From Eubacteriaceae bacterium (GTDB lineage Bacteria; Bacillota; Clostridia; Lachnospirales; Lachnospiraceae): 64,000 bases of DNA. A program made the translations under genes and the position numbers. Positions 27,885 through 37,110 of this stretch are shown here, in pieces (the stretch's first letter is position 1; every line of letters starts with the position of its first letter). Where the stretch lies: NCBI GenBank assembly GCA_902362875.1, contig CABIYF010000013.1, positions 1-64,000 of the forward strand, read 5' to 3'. The notes beneath the pieces were generated by a model. It saw only the letters and a list, made by a program, of their open reading frames with translations, had not been told where the DNA came from and made no database searches.

Positions 27885-28424
27885 CTATTTCTTAAACGGC
27901 ATACCAAATAAAGTTAATAATTCACGAGCTTCTTCATCAGTGTTCGCTGTAGTAACGAAGATGATGTCCATACCTCTTACTTTGTCTACTTTATCGTATT
28001 CGATTTCTGGGAAAATTAACTGTTCTTTAATACCTAATGCATAGTTACCTCTTCCATCGAAAGAGTTCTGGTTAACTCCTCTGAAGTCACGTACTCGAGG
28101 TAATGCTAAGTTAATTAAACGATCAGCGAATTCATACATTCTTTCACCACGTAATGTAACTTTGCATCCGATAGGCATACCTTCTCTTAATTTGAAGTTC
28201 GCAACAGATTTCTTTGCTCTTGTTACGACTGCTTTCTGTCCAGCGATCTTTTCAAGATCAGCTACTGCAGATTCTAAAACTTTTTTATTTTCTTTTGCTT
28301 CACCAACACCCATGTTGATTACGATCTTCTCGAGTTTTGGTACCTGCATAATATTGCTGTATTCGAATTTCTTCATCATAGCATCTTTGATCTGATTGCT
28401 ATACTGTTCATGTAATCTACTCAC
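27885..28424 (-). CDS. rplE: 50S ribosomal protein L5
   Basis: 5S rRNA-binding protein of 179 residues. [15 protein letters not shown] and the end region [19 protein letters not shown] are typical. Confidence 0.97.
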   Translation of the reverse strand: MSRLHEQYSNQIKDAMMKKFEYSNIMQVPKLEKIVINMGVGEAKENKKVLESAVADLEKIAGQKAVVTRAKKSVANFKLREGMPIGCKVTLRGERMYEFADRLINLALPRVRDFRGVNQNSFDGRGNYALGIKEQLIFPEIEYDKVDKVRGMDIIFVTTANTDEEARELLTLFGMPFKK

Positions 28425-28446
28425 TTGCGTAAACCTCCTCTCTTAA

Positions 28447-28758
28447 TTAGTCAATGACTTCGCCTGTTGCACGTGCAACACGAACTTTTTTACCGTCAAC
28501 TACTTTGTATCCAATTTTTGTTGTTTTTCCATTGTGCACTAACATTACATTGGAAACATCCATTGGGCCTTCCTGGCTTACGATACCACCCTGCTGGTTT
28601 GCAGGACTAGGTTTAGTATGCTTTGTGATCATGTTGGCACCTTCAACTGTTACAGTACCTTTTTTATGATCAACAGCAATTACTTTTCCTTCTTTGTCTT
28701 TATCTTTACCAGCGATAACTTTAACTAAATCGCCTTTTTTAATTTTAATTGCTGACAC
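28447..28758 (-). CDS. rplX: 50S ribosomal protein L24
   Basis: Assembly-initiator protein, 103 residues, with an N-terminal KOW motif ([20 protein letters not shown]). Twelve bases separate it from rplN. Confidence 0.97.
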   Translation of the reverse strand: MSAIKIKKGDLVKVIAGKDKDKEGKVIAVDHKKGTVTVEGANMITKHTKPSPANQQGGIVSQEGPMDVSNVMLVHNGKTTKIGYKVVDGKKVRVARATGEVID

Positions 28759-28770
28759 AGTGTTTCCTCC

Positions 28771-29139
28771 TTATAATACTTCTGGTGCTAATGAAACAAT
28801 CTTCATGAATTTCTTGTCTCTAAGCTCTCTTGCCACTGGTCCGAAGATACGAGTTCCTCTTGGGTTCATATCATCTTTAATAATTACAGCAGCATTTTCG
28901 TCAAATTTGATATAAGAACCATCTTTACGACGGGCACCTTTCTTTGTACGAACAACAACTGCTCTGACTACGTCACCTTTTTTTACAACGCCGCCTGGTG
29001 TTGCATCTTTGACTGTAGCAACAATAACATCACCGATGTTAGCATATCTTCTTGTAGATCCTCCTAACACACGAATGCAAAGGATTTCTTTTGCTCCTGT
29101 GTTGTCGGCTACTCTAAGTCTTGACTCCTGCTGAATCAT
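28771..29139 (-). CDS. rplN: 50S ribosomal protein L14
   Basis: A 122-residue protein starting [18 protein letters not shown], the family N-terminus. AAAGGAG lies before this ATG, so eight upstream in-frame codons are excluded. [20 protein letters not shown] near the C-terminus is diagnostic. Confidence 0.97.
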   Translation of the reverse strand: MIQQESRLRVADNTGAKEILCIRVLGGSTRRYANIGDVIVATVKDATPGGVVKKGDVVRAVVVRTKKGARRKDGSYIKFDENAAVIIKDDMNPRGTRIFGPVARELRDKKFMKIVSLAPEVL

Positions 29140-29169
29140 GCCTTTATTCTCCTTTCCAACCAAGCAAAA

Positions 29170-29424
29170 TTATTTTGCTTTTTCGATAATTTCAACAAGT
29201 CTCCATCTCTTATCTTTTGAAAGAGGTCTTGTCTCCATAACCTTTACTCTATCTCCAATGTTACATTCGTTATTTTCGTCATGAGCTTTTAATTTGTAAG
29301 TTCTTTTAACGATCTTTTTATATAAAGGATGTTTTACGTTGTCTTCGATTGCAACTACGATTGTTTTATCCATTTTATCACTAACGACTTTCCCTACACG
29401 GGTTTTTCTTAAATTTCTTTTCAC
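29170..29424 (-). CDS. rpsQ: 30S ribosomal protein S17
   Basis: An 84-residue OB-fold protein: [17 protein letters not shown] and [19 protein letters not shown] match S17. Confidence 0.97.
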   Translation of the reverse strand: MKRNLRKTRVGKVVSDKMDKTIVVAIEDNVKHPLYKKIVKRTYKLKAHDENNECNIGDRVKVMETRPLSKDKRWRLVEIIEKAK

Positions 29425-29451
29425 AACAAATTCCTCCTTTCGAAATGATTA

Positions 29452-29655
29452 CTAAGCGTTTGCTTTTGCTGTAATTGCACCCTGAATACGTGCAATATTT
29501 CTTCTAACTTCTTTAATTCTGCTTGTATTCTCAAGTTGGTTTGTTGCATTCTGGAATCTTAAGTTGAATAATTCCTTTTTCGCAGCTACTAGCTCATTAT
29601 TTAATTCGTCTACTGACTTATTATTTAATTCTTTTACAAAATCTTTAGTTTTCAC
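29452..29655 (-). CDS. rpmC: 50S ribosomal protein L29
   Basis: A helical-hairpin protein of about 67 residues at the tunnel exit ([20 protein letters not shown]). Two GTG codons could start it: one at 29664, with no room for a ribosome site, or one at 29655 ([10 protein letters not shown]), with AAGGCGG before it. The second is preferred. It overlaps the end of rplP by 11 bases. Confidence 0.93.
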   Translation of the reverse strand: MKTKDFVKELNNKSVDELNNELVAAKKELFNLRFQNATNQLENTSRIKEVRRNIARIQGAITAKANA

Positions 29656-30082
29656 TGTTGTCACCGCCTTCTAAAGCTTCACGAGAAACAATCTTACACT
29701 TAATTGGTAATTTGTGTACTGCAAGACGTAATGCTTCTTTTGCAATTTCTTCGCTTACACCAGAAATTTCGAACATTACACGTCCTGGTTTTACAACTGC
29801 TACCCAATATTCTAAGTTACCTTTACCTTTACCCATTCGAGTTTCAGCTGGCTGAGCTGTTACTGGTTTGTCAGGGAAAATTTTGATCCAAACTTTACCA
29901 CCACGTTTGATGTAACGAGTCATAGCGACACGGGCTGCTTCGATCTGGTTAGCTGTAATCCATGCTGGCTCTGTAGCTACAATACCGTACTCACCGTAAG
30001 TGATCTTATTACCGCGTAATGCTTTTCCGCGCATGCTTCCACGGAACTGTTTACGACGTTTTACTCTTTTTGGCATTAACAT
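29645..30082 (-). CDS. rplP: 50S ribosomal protein L16
   Basis: A 145-residue protein contacting A-site t[22 protein letters not shown] and [18 protein letters not shown] are family words. Its ATG overlaps the rpsC stop codon (TAATG). Confidence 0.97.
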   Translation of the reverse strand: MLMPKRVKRRKQFRGSMRGKALRGNKITYGEYGIVATEPAWITANQIEAARVAMTRYIKRGGKVWIKIFPDKPVTAQPAETRMGKGKGNLEYWVAVVKPGRVMFEISGVSEEIAKEALRLAVHKLPIKCKIVSREALEGGDNSEN

Positions 30083-30732
30083 TATTTATTTCCCCCTTCC
30101 TTTTTTGATGGAAGTACTTCACCATGGTAAATCCATGTTTTAACTCCGACTTTACCATATGTTGTATCTGCTTCAGCAAATCCGTAATCAATGTTAGCAC
30201 GAAGTGTCTGTAGAGGAATTGTTCCCTCGCTGTAGAACTCTGTACGTGCCATATCTGCTCCACCTAAACGTCCGGATACAGATGTTTTGATTCCAAGAGC
30301 TCCAGCTCTCATTGTACGCTGCATGCAAGATTTCATTGCACGTCTGAAAGAAATACGATTTTCAAGCTGCTGTGCAATATTCTCTGCAACTAACTGAGCA
30401 TCTTTGTCTGGTCTTTTTACTTCCTTAACATCGATAAGTAATTTCTTGTCTGTCATTTTCTGAAGATCTTTTTTCAGTTCTTCGATGGAAGATCCACCTT
30501 TACCGATTACTACTCCAGGTTTTGCTGTATATACGATTAATTTTACTCTGTCGGAAGCTCTTTCGATTTCGATCTTAGAAATTCCAGCATTGTATAATCT
30601 TTTCTTTACATATTTTCTGATTTTGTCGTCTTCTACAAGGTTATCTGCAAAAGCATCTTCTGCATACCATCTAGAATCCCAATCTTTAATAATTCCGACT
30701 CTCAGACCATGAGGATTAACTTTCTGTCCCAT
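30082..30732 (-). CDS. rpsC: 30S ribosomal protein S3
   Basis: mRNA-entry protein with helicase role, 216 residues. KH domain near 60-100 ([19 protein letters not shown]) and C-terminal [16 protein letters not shown] identify it. Confidence 0.97.
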   Translation of the reverse strand: MGQKVNPHGLRVGIIKDWDSRWYAEDAFADNLVEDDKIRKYVKKRLYNAGISKIEIERASDRVKLIVYTAKPGVVIGKGGSSIEELKKDLQKMTDKKLLIDVKEVKRPDKDAQLVAENIAQQLENRISFRRAMKSCMQRTMRAGALGIKTSVSGRLGGADMARTEFYSEGTIPLQTLRANIDYGFAEADTTYGKVGVKTWIYHGEVLPSKKEGGNK

Positions 30733-30748
30733 GTTTGCCTCCTTCTAT

Positions 30749-31138
30749 CTATCTTTCATCAAGCACTAATGTGATGTGGCTCATTCTATGTTCGATTCTG
30801 TAAGCTCTACCCTGTGCTCTAGGTTTAATTCTCTTCATTGTAGGTCCTTTATTTGCATAACATTCTGCAATGTAAAGGTTTTCTGGGTCCATTCCGTTAT
30901 TGTTTTCTGCATTAGCGATTGCAGATTTTAATAATTTTTCAATTAATGTTGAAGCATATCTTGGATTGTAAAGTAAAATTCCAAGTGCTGTTTCTACGTC
31001 TTTTCCTCTGATCGCATCTAATACAAAAGCTGCTTTTGTTGTAGAAACTCTAGCGTTTCTTAATGTAGCTTTTGGTCTAGTATCTTTATTTGCATTTCTC
31101 TCTTTTTTGTACTGAGATCTGCTATATTTCTTTGCCAT
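30749..31138 (-). CDS. rplV: 50S ribosomal protein L22
   Basis: Tunnel-lining protein of 129 residues; the long beta-hairpin region reads YANKGPTMKRIKPRAQGRA. The N-terminal 20 residues are a lysine-rich extension. Confidence 0.97.
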   Translation of the reverse strand: MAKKYSRSQYKKERNANKDTRPKATLRNARVSTTKAAFVLDAIRGKDVETALGILLYNPRYASTLIEKLLKSAIANAENNNGMDPENLYIAECYANKGPTMKRIKPRAQGRAYRIEHRMSHITLVLDER

Positions 31139-31165
31139 TTATATGGAACCTCCTTCCAAAATTAA

Positions 31166-31447
31166 TTATTTCATTCCGGTTTTCTTTTCCGTTTTCTTAT
31201 GTCCACGGAAAGTTCTTGTTGCTACAAACTCTCCAAGTTTGTGTCCAACCATATCTTCTGTAACGTATACCGGTACATGTTTTCTTCCATCATGAACAGC
31301 GATTGTGTGTCCTACGAATGATGGGAAGATTGTAGAACGACGAGACCATGTTTTGATAACACTCTTGTCTCCTGCTTCGTTCATAGCGTCTACTTTGTTC
31401 AGTAAACTCTTATCTGCAAATGGTCCTTTTTTAAGTGAACGAGCCAT
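31166..31447 (-). CDS. rpsS: 30S ribosomal protein S19
   Basis: Head protein of 93 residues; [18 protein letters not shown] and [20 protein letters not shown] are family signatures. Confidence 0.97.
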   Translation of the reverse strand: MARSLKKGPFADKSLLNKVDAMNEAGDKSVIKTWSRRSTIFPSFVGHTIAVHDGRKHVPVYVTEDMVGHKLGEFVATRTFRGHKKTEKKTGMK

Positions 31448-31463
31448 AAGTTACCTCCTTGTA

Positions 31464-32309
31464 CTATTTAACAGTTTTACCATCTCTTCTTCTTACGATC
31501 ATCTTGTTAGATTGTTTGTTTTTCTTACGTGTCTTCAATCCAAGTGCTGGTTTACCCCATGGTGTGCATGGTCCTGGTCTACCGATTCCAGTCTTACCTT
31601 CACCACCACCGTGTGGATGGTCATTAGGGTTCATAACAGAACCACGGACTGTAGGACGGATTCCCATGTTACGTTTACGTCCAGCTTTACCAATGTTCAC
31701 AAGATCATGTTCGATGTTTCCAACCTGACCAATAGTAGCGCGGCATACTACAGGCACCATTCTCATCTCACCAGATGGTAAACGAAGTGTTGCATATTTT
31801 CCTTCTTTTGCCATTAACTGTGCTGAGTTTCCTGCGGAACGAACTAACTGTCCACCTTTTCCAGGATGCATCTCGATGTTATGGATTTCTGTACCTACCG
31901 GAATGTTTGCCAATGGAAGGCAGTTTCCTACTTTAATTTCAGCTTCTGGTCCATTCATAACAGTTGTTCCAACTGCTAATTTGTTTGGAGCGATAATATA
32001 TCTTTTTTCACCGTCTGCATAAACTAACAGAGCGATGTTAGCTGTTCTGTTTGGATCGTATTCGATTGCAGCAACTGTTGCTGGAATACCATCTTTATCA
32101 TTTCTCTTAAAGTCAATAAGTCTGTATTTTCTTCTAGATCCACCTCCGCGGTGTCTTACAGTAATTTTACCCTGATTGTTACGACCAGCGTTCTTCTTTA
32201 AAGAAACTACCAGAGATTTTTCTGGTGTAGATTTTGTAATAACATCAAAATCAAGTCCAGTCATATGTCTTCTAGAAGGTGTATATGGGTTATATGATTT
32301 AATTCCCAT
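31464..32309 (-). CDS. rplB: 50S ribosomal protein L2
   Basis: A 281-residue protein at the peptidyl-transferase centre; the C-terminal [18 protein letters not shown] carries the conserved histidine. Confidence 0.98.
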   Translation of the reverse strand: MGIKSYNPYTPSRRHMTGLDFDVITKSTPEKSLVVSLKKNAGRNNQGKITVRHRGGGSRRKYRLIDFKRNDKDGIPATVAAIEYDPNRTANIALLVYADGEKRYIIAPNKLAVGTTVMNGPEAEIKVGNCLPLANIPVGTEIHNIEMHPGKGGQLVRSAGNSAQLMAKEGKYATLRLPSGEMRMVPVVCRATIGQVGNIEHDLVNIGKAGRKRNMGIRPTVRGSVMNPNDHPHGGGEGKTGIGRPGPCTPWGKPALGLKTRKKNKQSNKMIVRRRDGKTVK

Positions 32310-32398
32310 GTCAGTCTCCTTTCAAATCTGATTTAATATCACGCTTTTGTTGCGTATAGTTTCAAGTCTTTATCTTAGTCGAACTAAGTGGTCAATGC

Positions 32399-32698
32399 CT
32401 ATAGTCCTTCGAAGATTTCGATATCTGCACTTTCTTCAGTAAGCTGTACGATAGCTTTCTTTGTCTTTGCAGTTTTTCCAAAAGTCATTCCACGTCTCTT
32501 TGTTTTTCCATCATTGTTCATTGTGTTGACTTTTGCTACTTTTGTTCCTTCGAACATTTTTTCCACTGCTTCTTTGATCTGATTCTTAGTAGCAGATGGA
32601 TGAACTAAAAAAGTATATTTCTTTTCAGCCATTGCGTTCATACTTTTTTCTGTTACAACTGGCTTTAAGATAACGTCATAATATTTAATATCTGCCAT
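32399..32698 (-). CDS. rplW: 50S ribosomal protein L23
   Basis: Tunnel-exit protein of 99 residues that docks signal recognition particle and trigger factor. [20 protein letters not shown] is typical. It overlaps rplD by one base. Confidence 0.97.
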   Translation of the reverse strand: MADIKYYDVILKPVVTEKSMNAMAEKKYTFLVHPSATKNQIKEAVEKMFEGTKVAKVNTMNNDGKTKRRGMTFGKTAKTKKAIVQLTEESADIEIFEGL

Positions 32699-33318
32699 TA
32701 TGCATATACCTCCTCGATATTTGCAACTGCTTCCTTAGAAACAACTACAGTGTCATATTTTAAAATGTCATATACATTGATTGTGCTTGTCAAAGCAGTT
32801 TTAACTCCTGGAAGGTTTCTTGCAGATAATACTAAGTTATCGTTTTTAGATCCCATAACCACTAATGCTTTCTTAGCACCAACGCTGTCAAGCATTGCTT
32901 TTACGTTCTTAGTTTTGATCTCGTCGAATTTGAATTCGTCGATTACTACGAATTTGTCTGCCTGTACTCTAGATGTTAATGCAGATTTTAAAGCAATACG
33001 TCTTTCTTTTTTGTTTAATTTCTTTGTGTATTCTCTTGGTGTTGGAGCAAATACAACTCCTCCGCCTTTCCACTGTGGAGCTCGGATAGATCCCTGTCTT
33101 GCATGACCTGTTCCTTTCTGTCTCCAAGGTTTTCTTCCACCACCGCGAACTTCAGAACGTGTTTTAGCTTTCTGTGTTCCCTGACGGTTATTTGCTAACT
33201 GGCTTACTACTGCCAGATGTACTAAATGTTCATTTATTTCAACGCCAAAGATGCTGTCATTTAATTCTAATTTTTCAACTTCTTTGCCTTCCATATTTAA
33301 TACAGATACTGTTGCCAT
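32698..33318 (-). CDS. rplD: 50S ribosomal protein L4
   Basis: A 206-residue protein; its extended tunnel loop reads [19 protein letters not shown]. In Escherichia coli L4 represses its own operon through the S10 leader, which makes the long leader before rpsJ here relevant. Confidence 0.97.
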   Translation of the reverse strand: MATVSVLNMEGKEVEKLELNDSIFGVEINEHLVHLAVVSQLANNRQGTQKAKTRSEVRGGGRKPWRQKGTGHARQGSIRAPQWKGGGVVFAPTPREYTKKLNKKERRIALKSALTSRVQADKFVVIDEFKFDEIKTKNVKAMLDSVGAKKALVVMGSKNDNLVLSARNLPGVKTALTSTINVYDILKYDTVVVSKEAVANIEEVYA

Positions 33319-33347
33319 CTTATATAGTCCTCCTTTCTTTTAAAGAC

Positions 33348-33977
33348 CTACGCCTTTACTGATTCTTTTAACATTACTAAAGATTTTTTAGGTCCTGGTA
33401 CAGCACCTTTTACTAAAATAATGTTCTGATCAGCGTCAACTTTTACGATTTCAAGGTTCTGAATAGTAACTCTCTCTGCTCCCATTTGTCCTGGCATTTT
33501 CTTTCCTTTGAATACTTTGCTAGGATCAGAAGCCATACCGTTAGAACCTGCATGACGATGATATTTAGAACCATGGGCAGATGGACCTGATTTCAAACCG
33601 TGACGTTTGATACCACCAGCATATCCTTTACCTTTTGATGTAGCAGTTGCATCGATTTTGTCTCCTGCTGCGAAGATGTCAGCTTTGATTTCCTGACCTA
33701 CTGTGTATTCTTCAGCATTCTCAAATCTGAATTCTCTTACGAATCTTTTTGGTGCAACTCCTGCTTTATCGAAGTGTCCTTTCTGTGGTTTGTTGATTCC
33801 TTTTTCTTTCTTGTCAACAAAACCAACCTGAACTGCGCTGTATCCGTCATTCTCTTCTGTTTTTACCTGAGTAACAACACAAGGTCCTGCCTGTAATACA
33901 GTAACTGGAGTTAAAACTCCATCTTCGTTGAAAATCTGAGTCATTCCAACTTTTGTTGTTAAAATCGCTTTTTTCAT
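33348..33977 (-). CDS. rplC: 50S ribosomal protein L3
   Basis: A 209-residue protein; the central loop [20 protein letters not shown] reaches the peptidyl-transferase centre. The start [16 protein letters not shown] is the family N-terminus. A 116-base spacer with a GATTA/TAATC hairpin precedes it. Confidence 0.97.
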   Translation of the reverse strand: MKKAILTTKVGMTQIFNEDGVLTPVTVLQAGPCVVTQVKTEENDGYSAVQVGFVDKKEKGINKPQKGHFDKAGVAPKRFVREFRFENAEEYTVGQEIKADIFAAGDKIDATATSKGKGYAGGIKRHGLKSGPSAHGSKYHRHAGSNGMASDPSKVFKGKKMPGQMGAERVTIQNLEIVKVDADQNIILVKGAVPGPKKSLVMLKESVKA

Positions 33978-34093
33978 TTTGATTGTTCCTCCTATTTAAT
34001 CTACAGCGGATTATAACGCTTAACGTTGTAATCATCCTAGACGCTACAAGCTAAAGGGGATACCTCATTTACTCATAACCCTGTAGGGATTAC

Positions 34094-34414
34094 CTATTTG
34101 TTTTTCATCTTGATATCGATGTACACACCAGCTGGCACTTCTAATTTAGATAATGCATCAACTGTTTTCTGAGATGGTGTGATGATATCAATCAGTCTCT
34201 TATGAGTTCTCTGTTCGAACTGCTCTCTGGAATATTTATATTTGTGAGTCGCTCTAAGAATTGTGATAATCTCTTTCTTAGTTGGCATTGGAACTGGTCC
34301 ACTCACCTTAGATCCTGTCTTTTTAACTGTTTCAATAATGCTTTTTGCGCTTGCATCGATTAACTGATGATCGTATGCTTTTAATGTAATTCTCATTACC
34401 TGACTTGCTGCCAT
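34094..34414 (-). CDS. rpsJ: 30S ribosomal protein S10
   Basis: A 106-residue protein, also the NusE antitermination factor. It starts [18 protein letters not shown], with AAAAGGAGG ten bases upstream, and contains [16 protein letters not shown]. It is the first gene of the operon that runs to rplQ. Confidence 0.97.
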   Translation of the reverse strand: MAASQVMRITLKAYDHQLIDASAKSIIETVKKTGSKVSGPVPMPTKKEIITILRATHKYKYSREQFEQRTHKRLIDIITPSQKTVDALSKLEVPAGVYIDIKMKNK

Positions 34415-34668
34415 AAAAAAAGCCGCCTCCTTTTCGTACTATAAATGTTTTTGTAGCACGACAAGTGGTGACTGTACACTCCTCCGTGTGTATCGTGAAA
34501 TCTACACACTGCGTCTCTATTCCGGACTACACCGGTGTTCAATAGATTGTATATTCGTACAGTGACTTGTCGCCAGTTTTAACAACTTGACATTCGCTCC
34601 ACGGAAAACCTGCAAAGGCTTTTGCCTCTACAGCAACCTCACGCTTCAACGCTATCAAGGTCACAACA
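34415..34668 (-). promoter_or_regulatory. Structured 250-nt leader of the S10 operon
   Basis: On the minus strand CGACAAGT (34565-34572) pairs with ACTTGTCG (34459-34466), continued by ACTGTAC with GTACAGT. Inside lies GTGTGTA/TACACAC (34503-34509 with 34486-34492) and a CCGG/CCGG element. Nearer the promoter AGGC-AAAA-GCCT forms a small hairpin. No T run is present, so control may act on translation or antitermination. It may be a site for L4 or another operon product. Confidence 0.65.
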
Positions 34669-34674
34669 TTTGAT

Positions 34675-34703
34675 ATTATATATGATGTTTCGAATAAATG
34701 CAA
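34675..34703 (-). promoter_or_regulatory. Promoter of the S10-spc-alpha operon
   Basis: Minus-strand TTGCAT and TATAAT with exactly 17 bases between them, about 265 bases before rpsJ. Confidence 0.78.
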
Positions 34704-34822
34704 GGGGTTTTTCGATTTTTTTTGCATGTTTTTGATAAAATACAAAATGTAGTGTTTTCTGTATGAGTATTACCGTTTTAGACACAAGATAATCTTGTTT
34801 TTTATGTTTTTTTGCATAAATG

Positions 34823-34865
34823 AAAACGAGTTCTTTCCTTATTATATATAGAAAGAACTCGTTTT
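34823..34865. terminator. Orphan terminator-like inverted repeat
   Basis: AAAACGAGTTCTTTC pairs perfectly with its 15-base complement around a 13-base loop, with T-rich flanks on both sides. It lies between two divergent promoters, so no annotated gene ends here. It may close a small transcript or block read-through. Confidence 0.6.
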
Positions 34866-34929
34866 GCAATTCCAATATGTATAATATAAACTGTTATTGA
34901 CTTTTTTAATTTCATATATTATCATTCAT

Positions 34930-34958
34930 TTGACAATAGTAATCATTGTCAATATATA
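34930..34958 (+). promoter_or_regulatory. Promoter with overlapping Fur-like operator before traX
   Basis: TTGACA and TATATA are 17 bases apart. The same DNA contains TTGACAAT and ATTGTCAA around seven bases; the 21-base core matches the Fur consensus of E. coli/Bacillus type at 17 positions by eye. Binding would cover the -35 box, fitting repression by a Fur-family protein. Confidence 0.65.
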
Positions 34959-34976
34959 GAAGCGGAGGTAGGAGCC

Positions 34977-35681
34977 ATAAAAAATAAAATTAAAGTATTA
35001 TCAGGAGCACAATTAAAATATATTGCATTTTTATCAATGCTAATTGATCACACAAATAAGGCATTGATCTATCCAAATTTAAATGGTGGCCGATTGAATG
35101 CAGTTAGTGACATATTTGACATTCTCGGGAGAATTGCATTTCCAATCTTTGCATTTTTACTTGTAGAAGGTTTTTTTAAAACAAGAAGCAGGACTAAATA
35201 CCTTGCAAATTTATTAGTATTCGGGGTAATCTCAGAAGTTCCTTTTGATCTGTTTACAACAAAGCAATTTTTTGAACCAAACTGGAATAACATTATGTTT
35301 ACATTAGCACTTATGCTTGTTACAATTTGGATGATCGACGTGTTAAAAAAGAAAATGAAGAAGTTTCCTAAGGTATTATGGTTTCTCTTGTCATTTGTGA
35401 TCCTGGCGCTCATGTGCCTGATCGCTGCCTTTCTCAGCCTTGACTATGATTGTCATGCAATTTTAATTGGATATTTTTATTATATTTTTCATGGAAGGGA
35501 ACTTATTTCAATTCCATTTAATTTCTTATCCATGTACAAAGAACCATGGGCACTTCTTGGATTTGGATTGGCACTTACATATAACGGAGAACGTGGAAAA
35601 CAGAATAAGCTGATCAATTATTTATTTTATCCTGTACACTTGCTGATACTTGGACTGTTGAGAATATACTTAGGAATATAG
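34977..35681 (+). CDS. TraX family membrane protein
   Basis: About 234 residues with six or more hydrophobic segments, matching TraX (named for F-pilin acetylation; chromosomal relatives are probably membrane acyltransferases). The family opening LSGAQLKYIAFLSMLIDH is in frame upstream of the first ATG (35037). The only codon at the right distance from GGAGG is ATA at 34977, so translation may start at this rare codon, or an original ATG has mutated. If the ATG is used, the protein loses its first 20 residues. It is single-gene, divergent from the ribosomal operon. Confidence 0.75.
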   Translation: MKNKIKVLSGAQLKYIAFLSMLIDHTNKALIYPNLNGGRLNAVSDIFDILGRIAFPIFAFLLVEGFFKTRSRTKYLANLLVFGVISEVPFDLFTTKQFFEPNWNNIMFTLALMLVTIWMIDVLKKKMKKFPKVLWFLLSFVILALMCLIAAFLSLDYDCHAILIGYFYYIFHGRELISIPFNFLSMYKEPWALLGFGLALTYNGERGKQNKLINYLFYPVHLLILGLLRIYLGI

Positions 35682-35773
35682 GTAAAGAAAAATAGCCAAA
35701 TTTGTTTGTTGACCAACTGTAGATTTCGAGTATATGATAAAAAGTTTGTATATTAAGGCTATCAAATCTGTTT

Positions 35774-35929
35774 GACTATTATCTTTTTGAATTGCAAAAA
35801 ACTGTTCCAAAAGAAAACGAAGTGTTGGTACGCGTCCTTTCTTCTTCCATCAATGCTTCGGATTTTGCACAGTTTGAGTCGGCAGTCAAGACTGGAAAAG
35901 TATCCGCCATGTTCAAAGTCAAAGAATAA
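35774..35929 (+). pseudogene. N-terminal fragment of a zinc-type quinone oxidoreductase/alcohol dehydrogenase
   Basis: The open stretch reads LQKTVPKENEVLVRVLSSSI then NASDFAQ, as in the first 45 residues of medium-chain dehydrogenase/reductase proteins. It then ends in TAA. No start codon or ribosome site is seen. It is a small remnant. Confidence 0.65.
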
Positions 35930-36196
35930 AAAAATTGGGAAGTTTCAAAAAATAATGAGAACATTACGCTTCCTCAGAAGGAGTTCTACCTGCTCTATAA
36001 ACTGTTAAGCTATCCTGGGAGGATATTCACCCGTATGCAGTTGATGGACGAGATATGGGGTATGGATTCGCAGTCCGATGAACATACAGTTAGCGTTCAT
36101 GTTGGGCGATTGCGGGAACGCTTTTACGACTGGACAGAATTTGAAATTGTCACTGTACGAGGATTAGGGTATAAGGCGGTGTTGCATGACGGGTGA
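35930..36196 (+). pseudogene. C-terminal DNA-binding domain of an OmpR-type response regulator
   Basis: About 85 codons encode a winged-helix output domain: TLPQKEFYLLYKLLSYPGRI, EIWGMDSQSDEHTVSVHVGR and VRGLGYKAV. The receiver domain and any start are missing; the reductase fragment lies in its place. The stop overlaps the ATG of the adjacent kinase remnant, the usual operon coupling. Confidence 0.75.
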
Positions 36197-36735
36197 TAAT
36201 AAAAAACAGCAGGCAGAAAGATAACTGTGCTCAGCTGCGTTGTAATATTTGTGTTTTTCATATTGCTGATTAGTCAGCTCATCGGGGTAAGATGTGTGTT
36301 TCTGCTTTTCCACAATGGAATTTTATCTATTCCATCTGCAAATCCTTTTCTTGTAATGTTTGCGTATCTGTTTTTAATTAGTTTGATTTTCGGAGTGCTC
36401 ATAGCCACGGTTGCTGGTGCCATTTCGCTTCGCCCATTACGGCGTTTTATCAGAACAACGAAGGAGGTTGCTTCGGGTAATTTTTCTGTTCGATTCAAAT
36501 TGGGCGGTCTGGAAGAATATAATCAGATCATGGTAAGCTTGAACACAATGATTGAAGAGATGAGTAATATTGAAACACTGAGAGATGATTTTGTAAGCAA
36601 TATTTCTCATGAGTTTAAAACACCAATTGCATCCATTCACGGTTTTGCCAAATTGCTGAAAAAAGAAAATCTGCCGGAGGAATCCCGACAGGAATATTTA
36701 GATATTATCATTTTCGAATCTGAGCGACTTTCCAT
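36186..36735 (+). pseudogene. Truncated sensor histidine kinase
   Basis: The original ATG (36186) overlaps the response-regulator stop. About ten codons later the frame is broken near 36215; loss of one A would explain it. The other frame continues with two membrane segments, a HAMP domain and the phosphoacceptor helix FVSNISHEFKTPIASIHGF. The ATPase domain is missing: similarity ends near 36735, where an antisense transposase fragment begins. Confidence 0.8.
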
Positions 36736-36885
36736 AGAAATAATAAATTTCATCAGCGTTGGAAAATCCCACTTTTTCTTTCTGGTAAAATCTTTTTCTG
36801 GATGCACCGTGAATTCTGATACATTCAAAGACATTTCATCAATTAATTTCCATAATGTAGCTTTTACTTCTTCCGAAAATTGCAT
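36735..36885 (-). pseudogene. N-terminal fragment of an IS4-type transposase
   Basis: From an ATG at 36885 with AGGAG upstream, about 50 codons read LWKLIDEMSLNVSEFTVHPE then KDFTRKKKWDFPTLMKFIIS, resembling the start of IS4-family transposases frequent in Lachnospiraceae. The rest is gone; the fragment abuts the histidine-kinase remnant. The insertion probably disrupted the kinase and then decayed. No intact terminal inverted repeats are seen. Confidence 0.65.
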
Positions 36886-36972
36886 AAGCGATAAGCTCCT
36901 AAAATGTAATATAATTAAGGGGCTTCGCCGCATTTTTTGACTGATTTGTCAAGTGTTTTTTCATTTTTTCGC

Positions 36973-37011
36973 ATAAAAAGAACAGATATGCTTAAAGGGC
37001 ATATCCGTTCT
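36973..37011 (-). terminator. Terminator of the SorE-like dehydrogenase gene
   Basis: AGAACGGATATGC pairs with GCATATCTGTTCT (one mismatch) on the minus strand, followed by TTTTTATG. It lies 100 bases past the stop codon. Confidence 0.8.
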
Positions 37012-37110
37012 AATATAGTGATATTTTCTTATCTTAATGACATTGTTTAGTGGAGGGATAGTTCACTATCTTGCTTTTACTTTCTCCGTCGTAGCTTCAA
37101 TACTGATTTC

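Noticed and set aside
18283..34414. Plus-strand frames through the ribosomal operon
   Set aside because: All are shadows of highly expressed minus-strand genes and have no ribosome sites or family similarity.
34539..34745. Possible leader peptide in the S10 leader
   Set aside because: The frame looks protein-like but starts before the promoter, lacks a ribosome site after it, and overlaps the long-range stem.
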